Notes: generated from the letters alone by a model not told the origin. Numbered from the stretch's first letter, positions 50,455-58,231 are shown. The stretch is DNA of 64,000 nt from Mycolicibacterium mageritense (GCF_010727475.1 NZ_AP022567.1:5642001-5706000), one strand, 5' to 3'. Numbers and translations: made by a program.

Positions 50455-51699
50455 ATGTCGGCCGACAACGACCGGCTCACGTACGCCAGAGACCCTAAGC
50501 ACGCGAAAGACCCCGACTACGGTGAGCTCGACGTTCTGTTGAGCGGCTCGGTCCCGGCGATGTCCAACGGTCAGAGTCGACACGGGAACGCTCCGCCGGC
50601 GGTGTTGCCGTCCAGGTTCCCCAGGCCGGCGCCCCCGGCCGGCGAAGCCGAGATCACGGCGAAGATCCCGCCTGTCCCGGCCGACCCGCCTCGTCCGCCC
50701 GTCGGCGTGCCGGCCGAGAACTGGATACTGCAGACGCCCGTGCCGCCCCATGGCGCACCGGTTGCCGTGCCCCGCGCGATCGACAACTTCGCCCACGTCG
50801 GGGTGCGCTCCGCGGTCAAGATGCACTCGCGGCGAGGGTGGCGGCGGCTGCTGTACCGCACCACCCGCATCAACGTGGGTCTGTCGCGCGACGAACTGTA
50901 CGAGCTCGACCTGTTCGCGCGCGTGCGCCGCAACGCCAGGGAGTCGTACCAGATCGGCGTCTTCGGGCTCAAAGGCGGCGTCGGCAAGACAGCGGTGACC
51001 GTGGCCCTCGGATCCGTGCTGAGCCAGGTGCGGGGCGACCGGATCCTGGCCATCGACGCCGACCCCGCGGGCGGCAACCTCGCCGACCGTGTCGGCAGGC
51101 AATCCGCGGCCACCGTTGCGGATCTGCTGGCGGCAAAGGACCTTTCGCGCTACACCGACGTTCGGGCCTTCACGAGCATGAACGAGTCGAAGCTCGAGGT
51201 GCTCGCCGGAGCCGAGTACAGCAGCTCACCCCGCGCGTTCGACGACACGGATTGGATCGCCTCCACGGGCATCGTGTCGCAGCACTACAACGTGGTGCTC
51301 GCCGATTGCGCGGCCGACATGTTCACCCCTGCGGCCCGCGGTGTGCTGGAGACGGTGTGCAGTGGCGTCATCGTGGCGAACGCGACGATCGACGGGGCCC
51401 GCCAAGCCGCGGTGACCCTCGACTGGTTGCGGCAGAACGGGCGGCACGATCTGTTGAGCCGGTCATGTGTCGTGGTCAACCACGTCGGGTCGGCCAAGCC
51501 CAACGTCGACATCGGTGACCTGGTGCATCAGTTCCAGAAGCATGTCGCGCCCGGGCGCGTGTTCGTGCTGCCGTGGGACAAGCACATCGCCGCGGGTACC
51601 GACATCCACCTCGACCTGCTGCGCCCGAAGTTCCGGCGGCGCGTTCTCGAGCTCGCCGCGGCGCTGTCCGAAGACTTCGAGACCCCGTTGGTCAACTGA
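50455..51699 (+). CDS. EspI/MinD-like P-loop ATPase
   Basis: Protein of 414 residues. The first 130 residues are Pro-rich and disordered-looking. Then comes a MinD/ParA-type ATPase with the deviant Walker A GLKGGVGKTAVT (about residue 172), ILAIDADPAGGNLADRVG and a central VVLADCAADMF. The long proline-rich leader with RRGWRRLLYRTTRINVGLSRDE is the layout of EspI (Rv3876), an ESX-1-linked ATPase. No ESX genes are nearby, so this is an orphan copy. GATAAT (50333-50338) in the 173-base gap upstream may be its -10 box; nothing else is seen there. Confidence 0.82.
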   Translation: MSADNDRLTYARDPKHAKDPDYGELDVLLSGSVPAMSNGQSRHGNAPPAVLPSRFPRPAPPAGEAEITAKIPPVPADPPRPPVGVPAENWILQTPVPPHGAPVAVPRAIDNFAHVGVRSAVKMHSRRGWRRLLYRTTRINVGLSRDELYELDLFARVRRNARESYQIGVFGLKGGVGKTAVTVALGSVLSQVRGDRILAIDADPAGGNLADRVGRQSAATVADLLAAKDLSRYTDVRAFTSMNESKLEVLAGAEYSSSPRAFDDTDWIASTGIVSQHYNVVLADCAADMFTPAARGVLETVCSGVIVANATIDGARQAAVTLDWLRQNGRHDLLSRSCVVVNHVGSAKPNVDIGDLVHQFQKHVAPGRVFVLPWDKHIAAGTDIHLDLLRPKFRRRVLELAAALSEDFETPLVN

Positions 51700-52174
51700 C
51701 CGATACGTGCTCCAACTCGCGTGCCACCGCGGCGTGGTACTTGTCGATGTTGGCCGGGTTGACCACCCGGAACAGCGCGTCCGGCAGCGGTGCGTCTCTG
51801 TACGCCTCGATCGTCATGGTCCGACGGAACAGCGTGACCTCGGCACCCGGTCGCGTGAACCGGTATTCCACGGTGATCCGGCCGGGCAGACCACCGTTGC
51901 CGTCCGCGTCATGTCCGAGGTTGCCCACCGAACTGAACACCCACACGCGCGGCCGCGTCGCAATGGCCAACTGCCATGTGTAGACGTGCGAACCGTCGGG
52001 CCCGGCCTCGGTCCAGGTGTCACCCACCTGCAGCGGCAGCCGGCCGGGCAGGTCGCCTACCCGGCCGCTGCCCGGGTAGGTCTTGGTCCAGTTGGCCGGA
52101 TTGGTGACGAAATCGTAGACAGTCTCGGCGGATTGGCTGAACGCCGTCTCCGAGCTGGTGGTCACGATGCCCAA
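51692..52174 (-). CDS. SRPBCC (polyketide cyclase/START-like) protein
   Basis: Single-domain helix-grip protein of up to 160 residues. The family opening FSQSAETVYDFVTNPANWTKTYPG and the strand pattern fit SRPBCC. Such proteins bind hydrophobic ligands. The start is either TTG 52174 (with AAAGG 9 bases upstream) or GTG 52165, which overlaps the stop of the upstream gene as GTGA. The last 8 bases overlap the end of the opposing ATPase gene. Function unknown. Confidence 0.78.
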   Translation of the reverse strand: MGIVTTSSETAFSQSAETVYDFVTNPANWTKTYPGSGRVGDLPGRLPLQVGDTWTEAGPDGSHVYTWQLAIATRPRVWVFSSVGNLGHDADGNGGLPGRITVEYRFTRPGAEVTLFRRTMTIEAYRDAPLPDALFRVVNPANIDKYHAAVARELEHVSVS

Positions 52175-52875
52175 TGGTGGTCACCTTTCTGATCGTCACA
52201 GGAGCCGGGCAACTCCGCGTGCACGTGCACCCGGGTGGCGTCGAAACTCAGAAATCCCTTGATGGGCAAGGATTCCGGCGGGGGTTCGGGGTAGCTCCAA
52301 GCGATGTCCTCGACCACGGTATCGCCGATGACGGCCGACCAGTAGGTCGCGGTGCCCTTGTAGTTGCAGTACGTGGTGGTCGCGCTGCGCCGCAACAGGT
52401 CGGTGCGCACGGCCGTGGGCTCGACGTAGAGCCGTGGCTCGAGCGCGGTCTCGAACACGATCACGGTGTCATCGGTGTCCGCCAGCACGGTGTCGGCGAC
52501 CCACACGCGCAGACCGCGTCGTGTCGGCCGGCAGTCGACGCGGTGATAGGGATTGGGCGGGTAGTGCACCAGCCGGCGGCCCTCCTCGACCCATGCGTCG
52601 ACCGCGTCCCACGGCACCGAGACATAACCCTCGGCCTCGGATACCGGCTCACACGGCAGACCGTCGACCTCGTCGCGGGGAAACGCATAGCTCAATGGAT
52701 GTCCCGGCCGGTGCACCAACAGCGCACGTTCGGTGTCCAGCTTTCGGGTGTTTCCGACGAATGCCTCGATCCGGCGGGGGTGCGGCTCGACATATACGAC
52801 GACACCGTCGATCGGCGGAGTGAACCAACCGGCCGGTCGTGGACCGAGCGGCCCGCTACCCGCCACGAGAGTCAT
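52162..52875 (-). CDS. DUF427 domain protein, two repeats
   Basis: Protein of 237 residues with two copies of the DUF427 beta fold. The first (about 20-100) carries VVVYVEPHPRRIEAFVGNTRKL. The second (about 120-205) carries RVWVADTVLADTDDTVIVFETALEPRLYVEP and TTTYCNYKGTATYWS, the conserved Cys/Tyr segment. ATG 52875 has an excellent GGAGGAG site; an in-frame extension to 52944 is possible but unneeded. Co-directional and overlapping with the SRPBCC gene. Role unknown. Confidence 0.83.
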   Translation of the reverse strand: MTLVAGSGPLGPRPAGWFTPPIDGVVVYVEPHPRRIEAFVGNTRKLDTERALLVHRPGHPLSYAFPRDEVDGLPCEPVSEAEGYVSVPWDAVDAWVEEGRRLVHYPPNPYHRVDCRPTRRGLRVWVADTVLADTDDTVIVFETALEPRLYVEPTAVRTDLLRRSATTTYCNYKGTATYWSAVIGDTVVEDIAWSYPEPPPESLPIKGFLSFDATRVHVHAELPGSCDDQKGDHHWAS

Positions 52876-52964
52876 TGCGGCTCCTCCTCTTTGGCGGCAC
52901 GACTCGGCGATGACCCGAGTGCCCGCACCGGCGTGTGCGGACACCGTCGCGCCACAATAGGAGC

Positions 52965-52990
52965 TTTACAGATTGATGGATAAATGTCAC
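52965..52990. promoter_or_regulatory. TTTACA-N14-TGTCAC dyad, site D
   Basis: TTTACA (52965-52970) and TGTCAC (52985-52990) between the DUF427 gene (start 52875) and the hypothetical gene at 53029. The TGTCACGCTG extension is the same as in site B. Confidence 0.65.
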
Positions 52991-53028
52991 GCTGTTGAGT
53001 GATACGCGCCATACCGGAGGGTGACGAG

Positions 53029-53679
53029 ATGACGGTGACCAGATCGAGGCTCGACCGCCTGCCCGTCCGATCTGCCGAATCAACGCCCCGTGAATTGGAT
53101 TGGACCCGTATGTCTCCTCAGCCTGCCCCCAGCACCGTGTCCTTCGTCCGGCCGCGCTCCGAGGCGGTGCTGTGCTACGAACTGAACGTCGTGGCGTCCA
53201 CCACTGCGGCCGTGGTATCCGGACTCGGGGGTTGGCTCTTCGACCGGCGCATGGCCGGCTGGGGCGTCGGTGTCGCGTTGACCGATCGGGGCGACGACCG
53301 CGCGTTGCGGATTCTCGGCGCGAAAGTCGTTGAGCTGAGCGGCGTATGGGGATCCGGGCCCGGTGACGCCGAACGCGTGGCGTTGACCGTCGTCGCGACG
53401 GACCGGTTCGAATCCGATGGGGCCGTGCGGAGTCGGGGGCTCGACGCGCTGCACGCAGGCTCCGGGGGCATCGCGTTCTGGGGCCTGGCATGTCCCCGGT
53501 CGTTGAGCAGTCAGTTGTACCCGACGCGATACCGTCCGAGCACGGCCGCCCGGGCATTCAAGGCCCATGCCCTTGCCGCAGCGGGATTGCCGATGGCCGG
53601 GGCGGACGTGCCGGAGACGGTGTTCCGGTGCGGAACGGCAGCCGGTGCGCTGGACAGCGACCTGGTGCCGGTGTGGTGA
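53029..53679 (+). CDS. Hypothetical protein under dyad site D
   Basis: Protein of 216 residues that I do not recognise. No signal peptide or clear membrane span; a mildly hydrophobic centre (TTAAVVSGLGGWLFDRR) is followed by beta-rich sequence (GVGVALTDRGDDRALRILGAKVVEL). ATG 53029 follows GGAGGG by 7 bases, with normal mycobacterial codon use. The upstream dyad ties it to the P450/BVMO genes, but nothing in the protein shows how it would participate. Confidence 0.65.
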   Translation: MTVTRSRLDRLPVRSAESTPRELDWTRMSPQPAPSTVSFVRPRSEAVLCYELNVVASTTAAVVSGLGGWLFDRRMAGWGVGVALTDRGDDRALRILGAKVVELSGVWGSGPGDAERVALTVVATDRFESDGAVRSRGLDALHAGSGGIAFWGLACPRSLSSQLYPTRYRPSTAARAFKAHALAAAGLPMAGADVPETVFRCGTAAGALDSDLVPVW

Positions 53680-53726
53680 CACAGCCGAGCGTCTGATCCG
53701 CCCGGCGGGGTGCTGAATGTCGCTGT

Positions 53727-53981
53727 CTACCGGATCCAGCCGCGACGGCGCAGCCACCAGTCGCGTACCACGAGTGCCACGATGATGGCCGCGAAAGCGA
53801 TCAGCGTCCAATCCTCGACGTGGCCGACGTGGTTGCCGCGCATCATGATCAGCAGGAAGGCCGCCGACAACAGGCCGCCGATGTGGATGACCTTGATGTT
53901 CTCCTTGGACCAACCCCAGGCAGCGGACGGCACGTCCTCGACGTCGACGCCGTTGTTGCGGTCCACCTCGGTGCTTGCCAC
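53727..53981 (-). CDS. DUF2631 small membrane protein
   Basis: Protein of 84 residues with two predicted spans (about 32-46 and 57-72) and a basic C-terminus RDWWLRRRGW. It matches the mycobacterial DUF2631 group (Rv2876 occupies a similar place between rlmN and dxr in M. tuberculosis). GTG 53981 has GGAG about 7 bases upstream. Function unknown. Confidence 0.8.
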   Translation of the reverse strand: MASTEVDRNNGVDVEDVPSAAWGWSKENIKVIHIGGLLSAAFLLIMMRGNHVGHVEDWTLIAFAAIIVALVVRDWWLRRRGWIR

Positions 53982-54062
53982 GGGTTGCTCCTCGTAATCA
54001 GGCTGGCTTCGGGCTGCCCACATTCTGACATACGACATTGCGTCGTATGCAGCCGTCTCGGG

Positions 54063-55394
54063 TCAGGCGAGCCGGCCGTACCGGCGCAGCGCTTCGAGCC
54101 GTTCGGTCGCATGGTCGACGATGGGTTCGGGGTAGTGCTCGGGACGCGGCAGGCCCGGATCGTGCACGTCGTCGACATCGGCCAGCTCCGGAACCCACCG
54201 CCGCACGTAGTCGCCCTCCGGATCGAATTTCGCGCCCTGCAGCGTCGGATTGAACACGCGAAAGTACGGCGCGGCGTCTGTGCCGCAGCCTGCCGCCCAC
54301 TGCCAACCGTGCTGGTTGTTGGCCACGTCTGCGTCCACCAGCTGGTCCAGGAACCAGCGCGCGCCCCACTGCCAGGGCAGGTGCAGATCCTTCACCAGAA
54401 ACGACGCCGCGATCATCCGCACCCTGTTGTGCATGAATCCGGTCTGGGCGAGCTGGCGCATGCCCGCGTCCACGATCGGGAACCCGGTCCGGCCCGCCTT
54501 CCAGGCGTCGAACAACGTGCGTGCCTCGGCGTCGTCGTCGACTTCGATGGCGTCGAAGTCGCGGTTCCAGTTGTGCCAGGCGCTGTCCGGCCAGTGCTGC
54601 AGCACCGCGGCATAGAAGTCGCGGAAGGCGAGCTGCCGTAGATACGCGTCGGCCCCGGCACCTCCCTGTAGGTCGAGCACCATGGTCCGGGGGTGGATGG
54701 CACCGAACTTCAGGTGTGCGGACATGTGGCTGGTGGTGTCCCGGTCGGGCCGGTCGCGGTCGTCGGCGTACGCGGGCAGCGATGTCTCGACGAAACGCCG
54801 CCACTGTGCGTGTGCCGCCTGTTCTCCGGCGGCGATGCCGACATCCGGAGCGTGCGGTATTTCGATGTGGCCGAGGGACTTCGACGGCGCGATCCACGAG
54901 GCCGACCGGGCGCTGGTGCCTGCGGGCGCGCGCCAGCCGTGTTGGCACCAGGCCCGGAAATAGGGCGTGAAGACCTGGTACGGCGTGCCGTCGTTCTTGG
55001 TGACCCGGCCCGGTGACACCAGATACGGAGATCCCGTGGCGCACAAAGGCACGCCGCCGAGCGCGGCCCGCACGGCGTCGTCGCGTCGGCGCCCGAACGG
55101 CGTGTGGTCGTGCGAGACGTGCACCGACGCCGCGCCGACGGCTTCGGCCACGGCGGGTATCTGCTGCTCGGGCCTTCCCTCGACCACCAGCAGGTTGCCG
55201 CCGAGGTTGTCCCGCAAGGTGTGCAACGCCCGGTGGAGGTAGTGCAACCGGCGGGCGCCCGACGCGGCGAGCCGCGGATCGAGCACGTAGCAGGCCAGCA
55301 CGTCGCCGTCGTGCTGCGCGGCGTCCAGCAGGGCGGGGTGGTCCGCCAATCGCAGATCTCGCCGAAACCACAGCACCGTGGGCATGCCGGCCAT
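54063..55394 (-). CDS. phr: Deoxyribodipyrimidine photolyase
   Basis: Light-dependent DNA repair flavoprotein of 443 residues that reverts cyclobutane pyrimidine dimers. The N-terminal antenna domain starts TVLWFRRDLRLADHPAL. The C-terminal FAD domain has the diagnostic GRTGFPIVDAGMRQL, MHNRVRMIAASFLVKDLHL and ANNQHGWQWAAGCGTDAAPYFRVFNP blocks. ATG 55394 or ATG 55385 may start it. Not part of the M. tuberculosis backbone order here. Class assignment (CPD versus 6-4) is by similarity only. Confidence 0.95.
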   Translation of the reverse strand: MAGMPTVLWFRRDLRLADHPALLDAAQHDGDVLACYVLDPRLAASGARRLHYLHRALHTLRDNLGGNLLVVEGRPEQQIPAVAEAVGAASVHVSHDHTPFGRRRDDAVRAALGGVPLCATGSPYLVSPGRVTKNDGTPYQVFTPYFRAWCQHGWRAPAGTSARSASWIAPSKSLGHIEIPHAPDVGIAAGEQAAHAQWRRFVETSLPAYADDRDRPDRDTTSHMSAHLKFGAIHPRTMVLDLQGGAGADAYLRQLAFRDFYAAVLQHWPDSAWHNWNRDFDAIEVDDDAEARTLFDAWKAGRTGFPIVDAGMRQLAQTGFMHNRVRMIAASFLVKDLHLPWQWGARWFLDQLVDADVANNQHGWQWAAGCGTDAAPYFRVFNPTLQGAKFDPEGDYVRRWVPELADVDDVHDPGLPRPEHYPEPIVDHATERLEALRRYGRLA

Positions 55395-55426
55395 GTTACT
55401 GCCGCGCATCAAACTGACGCTTGCGA

Positions 55427-55449
55427 TGACGTCATAATGATGTCATCAT
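55427..55449. promoter_or_regulatory. Paired palindromes between photolyase and RHH genes
   Basis: TGACGTCA (55427-55434) and ATGATG-T-CATCAT (55437-55449) are both perfect and share the TGAYGTCA core. CATAAT (55433-55438) could be a -10 box, or CATCAT (55444-55449), which ends 6 bases before the ATG of the RHH gene. A likely operator for that RHH protein. Confidence 0.5.
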
Positions 55450-55455
55450 GACACC

Positions 55456-55929
55456 ATGGACTTGCAGCCGTATGTAGACGCCGTCCGCCACGAACTCGGA
55501 GTGGCCGCCGCCGCGGGCGGCGCCGAGGCGGAGGCGCTGGCCCAGCGGCTCACCGCGCCGCTGGAATCGGCTTTGCGCCTGACGCTGCTGGAAGCCCTGT
55601 CGGAGGCGGCCGAGCAGATCACTCGGGACATCGCCCCCGGATCCGTCCACGTCCGTCTCAACGGCCGCGACCCCGAGTTCACGGTCGAACCCGCCGAGGC
55701 CGATGTGCCCGTGGCGCCGGTTGTGGATCCGGTGGAGGACGACGGTGGCGGCACCTGGCGTGTATCGCTACGGCTCCCCGAGAGCCTGCGCCCTGGTGTC
55801 GAAGGGGCGGCGCGCCGCGAGGGCGTGTCCGTGAACGCCTGGCTCGTGCGCGCGGCCGCCGCGGCGCTCGGCGGCGCCGGGCGCCAAAGCCGTACCGGTG
55901 ACAAGACCTTCAGCGGCTGGGTCCGCTGA
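55456..55929 (+). CDS. Ribbon-helix-helix domain protein
   Basis: Protein of 157 residues. The N-terminal half is helical and Ala/Glu-rich. After a Pro/Val-rich linker the C-terminus has a ribbon-helix-helix DNA-binding motif (WRVSLRLPESLRPGVEGAARREG, then VNAWLVRAAAAAL). The layout recalls HicB-type antitoxins, but there is no HicA-like partner. It is followed 22 bases later by the DUF4097 gene, with which it often pairs in actinobacteria, and its own promoter region has two palindromes, so autoregulation is plausible. Confidence 0.75.
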   Translation: MDLQPYVDAVRHELGVAAAAGGAEAEALAQRLTAPLESALRLTLLEALSEAAEQITRDIAPGSVHVRLNGRDPEFTVEPAEADVPVAPVVDPVEDDGGGTWRVSLRLPESLRPGVEGAARREGVSVNAWLVRAAAAALGGAGRQSRTGDKTFSGWVR

Positions 55930-55951
55930 ACCGAACGACAGGAGATGATCG

Positions 55952-56770
55952 ATGACCACATTTCACACACCCGAACCCATTACGGCCGTCGTCGAGGTCG
56001 TGGCCGGCGCGGTGCGCCTGACCGCCACCGACCGTGACGACACGGTCGTCGACGTCAGGCCGCGCGACCCCGAGCGCGCCTCCGACGTACGCGCGGCCGA
56101 GCAGACCCGCGTCGACTACCACAACGGCACCCTCGTCGTGACCGCAGGCAGGAAGGTTCTGTCGTTGGGCCGCGGGGGAGCGGTACGCGTCGACATCGCC
56201 CTGCCGACGGGTTCGCGGCTCGATCTCTCGTCGGCATCGGCCGACGTCGACGCCGACGGTGTCTACTCGGATTGCCGCTTCGCGTCGGCAAGTGGTTCGG
56301 TCCGCGTGGCGACGGTCACCGGGAATCTCAAGGCGGACACCGCATCCGGTGATATCGCGGCCGGAGATGTCGCGGGGAACGCGCGGATCGCCACGGCATC
56401 CGGCGACGCCGCGATCGATAGGATCGAGGGGGACGTGAAGTTCCAGGCCGCCAGCGGCAACCTCACCATCGGCACCTTGCGCGGGCACGTCAAACACCAG
56501 GCCGCGTCGGGTTCGGTCACGGTCGCCGCCGCCGTCACCGGCGCCTTGCACGCGCAGACCGGAAGCGGCGAAGTCGAAGTCGGCGTTCCGGAAGGCACCG
56601 CGGCGCGACTGGAGCTCAAGACCCATTCCGGCACGGTCGACAACGGATTGCAGTCCTCGGACGGCCCGGCCGTCGGTGACGAGACCTTCGTCGTGCACGC
56701 CCGCACCGGCTCGGGGGACATCTCGATCCGCCGCGCCATCGGACCGGTGGTCACGGGGCCGACGGCCTAG
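55952..56770 (+). CDS. DUF4097 family beta-strand repeat protein
   Basis: Protein of 272 residues made of repeating short beta strands with an A-x-S-G-(D/S/N) rhythm (FASASGSVRV, DTASGDIAAG, ATASGDAAID, QAASGNLTIG, QAASGSVTVA, QTGSGEVEVG, ARTGSGDISI). This predicts a right-handed beta helix. The N-terminal 90 residues are less regular. No signal peptide or span is visible, so it seems cytoplasmic or surface-associated through a partner. Preceded by AGGAGA. Probably co-transcribed with the RHH protein. Function unknown. Confidence 0.85.
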   Translation: MTTFHTPEPITAVVEVVAGAVRLTATDRDDTVVDVRPRDPERASDVRAAEQTRVDYHNGTLVVTAGRKVLSLGRGGAVRVDIALPTGSRLDLSSASADVDADGVYSDCRFASASGSVRVATVTGNLKADTASGDIAAGDVAGNARIATASGDAAIDRIEGDVKFQAASGNLTIGTLRGHVKHQAASGSVTVAAAVTGALHAQTGSGEVEVGVPEGTAARLELKTHSGTVDNGLQSSDGPAVGDETFVVHARTGSGDISIRRAIGPVVTGPTA

Positions 56771-56780
56771 TCAACGCTGT

Positions 56781-56829
56781 GCCGAGGATCGCAGCCACAT
56801 GGTGACTGCGATCCTCGGCGTAAGCGGCA
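56781..56829. terminator. Perfect 14-bp hairpin between convergent genes
   Basis: GCCGAGGATCGCAG (56781-56794) pairs exactly with 56816-56829, and the loop can extend the stem imperfectly. It lies in the 72-base gap between the DUF4097 gene and the opposing Ddn-family gene. No T run. A likely terminator for both strands. Confidence 0.65.
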
Positions 56830-56842
56830 CACGACCGACGGC

Positions 56843-57295
56843 TTAGGCCGGGTCGAACCGGAACACCGTCAAACGCCCTGCCAGTGCCTCGAATTCGTCG
56901 GGTGTGCCGTCGACGACCAGGCCGCTGCGCTTGGCGAAGCCGACGCCGACGGGCACCTTGACCGCGAACGCGCGCAAAACCGGGCGCGACTCGTCGGGTG
57001 TGAGTTCGACGATCTTCACGGGGCGGGACCGCCGGCCTCGCGTCAGCGTCCCGGCCCCGGCGGCGCGGGCATTGGCCGCCCAGTCCGAGCCGGGATACCC
57101 CGCGACCGTGTAGAGGCCGCCGTCGTGATCGAACGGCGTCATGGGCGTGCTGCGGGGCACCCCGGATTTCCGCCCCGGCACCGTGAGCACCATGGCGGGC
57201 CCGGTCGGGACGCCCAGGCGCTGCACGGCCATCATCACCTTGTTCATCGGCTTGAGCCAGCGGGGTGGGCGAGGCTCGGTCTGCTGTCCTGACAT
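56843..57295 (-). CDS. Deazaflavin (F420)-dependent nitroreductase family protein (Ddn-like)
   Basis: Split-barrel protein of 150 residues. The motif VLTVPGRKSGVPRSTPMTPF and GGLYTVAGYPGSDWAANARAAG are the core of the Ddn family, whose members bind F420 and reduce quinones or nitroimidazoles. Overlaid on a short basic N-terminus (RPPRWLKPMNKVMM) that often contacts the membrane. It lies 12 bases after the NmrA-like gene on the same strand and would be expressed with it from the ECF-type promoter. Whether it uses F420 is inferred from the family. Confidence 0.85.
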   Translation of the reverse strand: MSGQQTEPRPPRWLKPMNKVMMAVQRLGVPTGPAMVLTVPGRKSGVPRSTPMTPFDHDGGLYTVAGYPGSDWAANARAAGAGTLTRGRRSRPVKIVELTPDESRPVLRAFAVKVPVGVGFAKRSGLVVDGTPDEFEALAGRLTVFRFDPA

Positions 57296-57307
57296 GTCTT
57301 GTCCTCC

Positions 57308-58150
57308 TCAGTCTTTCGTGAAGTGACCGCGGTGCTCGGCAGCCCAGTCGGCGAACGACGTGGCGGGCCTGCCGAGAATCTTGTCGACCTCGTGGGTCAC
57401 CAGCGCGGGCCGGTCGACGGTGTCGGCCAGCAGGCCCATGTACGCGTCGGCGAACTCCGCGCCGAAGCCCAGGTCGACGAATCGTTGCCGCACGACATCG
57501 GTGGGCACCTCGCGGTAGTGCAGCGGCCGGCCCAACACCCGCCCGAGCGTGGCGACCAGTTCGGTGTTGGTCAGTGCCTGCGGCCCGGTCAGTGGGATGC
57601 GCTGTCCCACAAGGTCGTCCGTCAGCAACGCGACCGCCGCCACGGCGGAGATGTCGGCATCGGCGATCACCGCGGTCGACGCATTCGCATACGGACCGCT
57701 CACCACATCACCTGCCCGGATCTGGGCCGACCACATGCCGGCGAAGTTGGAGGCGAAGACCGTGGGCCGCAGGCTCACCCACTCCAGGCCGGAAGCCACG
57801 GCCAGCTGCTCGACTTCGCGGTTGCGGTCCCCGCGCACGCGTGACGGTTGCCGGGAATCGTCGTCATCGGCGTTGATCGCCGACAGTGCGACAAGGCGTC
57901 CAACCCCCGCGGCGCGGGCCAGTTCGACCGTCGCGGCCAGCTCCTGGCCCAGTGCCCGTGAGTTGAGGAAGACCGCCGAGGCGCCCGCGACGCCGTCGGC
58001 CGCGGATCGGACCGGCTCGACGCCGGGCGGAAACCCCGCGGTCTCGGGAGTGCGGGTGACCGCGCGCACGCGGGCTCCGGCGCGGACGAGTTCGGTGATG
58101 AGCGGGCGGCCGACATTTCCGGTGGCGCCCGTGACGAGAATTGTGTTCAT
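57308..58150 (-). CDS. NmrA-like NAD(P)-binding protein
   Basis: Atypical SDR of 280 residues starting ILVTGATGNVGRPLITELV, the NAD(P)H:quinone oxidoreductase/NmrA pattern, with ASAVFLNSRAL and SLRPTVFASNFAGMW further on. There is no YxxxK pair, as is usual for the group. Divergent from an ECF sigma factor gene; epimerase-like or oxidoreductase genes are regular neighbours of ECF41-type sigma factors. The GGTAAC-N17-CGTC promoter ends 9 bases before its ATG, so the mRNA would be leaderless. Confidence 0.87.
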   Translation of the reverse strand: MNTILVTGATGNVGRPLITELVRAGARVRAVTRTPETAGFPPGVEPVRSAADGVAGASAVFLNSRALGQELAATVELARAAGVGRLVALSAINADDDDSRQPSRVRGDRNREVEQLAVASGLEWVSLRPTVFASNFAGMWSAQIRAGDVVSGPYANASTAVIADADISAVAAVALLTDDLVGQRIPLTGPQALTNTELVATLGRVLGRPLHYREVPTDVVRQRFVDLGFGAEFADAYMGLLADTVDRPALVTHEVDKILGRPATSFADWAAEHRGHFTKD

Positions 58151-58159
58151 GCGATCAAG

Positions 58160-58186
58160 GACGGGGAGGGCGTCCGAAAAGTTACC
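58160..58186 (-). promoter_or_regulatory. ECF-type promoter for the NmrA/Ddn operon
   Basis: On the minus strand GGTAAC (58186-58181), exactly 17 bases, CGTC (58163-58160), then 9 bases to the ATG at 58150. This is the mirror image of the sigma gene's promoter. AAAGTTACCG (58178-58187) and CGGTAACTTT (58196-58205) make a perfect 10-bp inverted repeat containing both -35 boxes. Confidence 0.7.
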
Positions 58187-58196
58187 GGTGCGCGTC

Positions 58197-58223
58197 GGTA
58201 ACTTTCCCGGCGCCGGATTCGTC
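58197..58223 (+). promoter_or_regulatory. ECF-type promoter for the sigma factor gene
   Basis: GGTAAC (58197-58202), exactly 17 bases, CGTC (58220-58223), then 8 bases to the ATG at 58232. It resembles GGAAC-N17-CGTT type ECF promoters and probably gives a leaderless, autoregulated transcript. Confidence 0.7.
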
Positions 58224-58231
58224 GTAACCAC

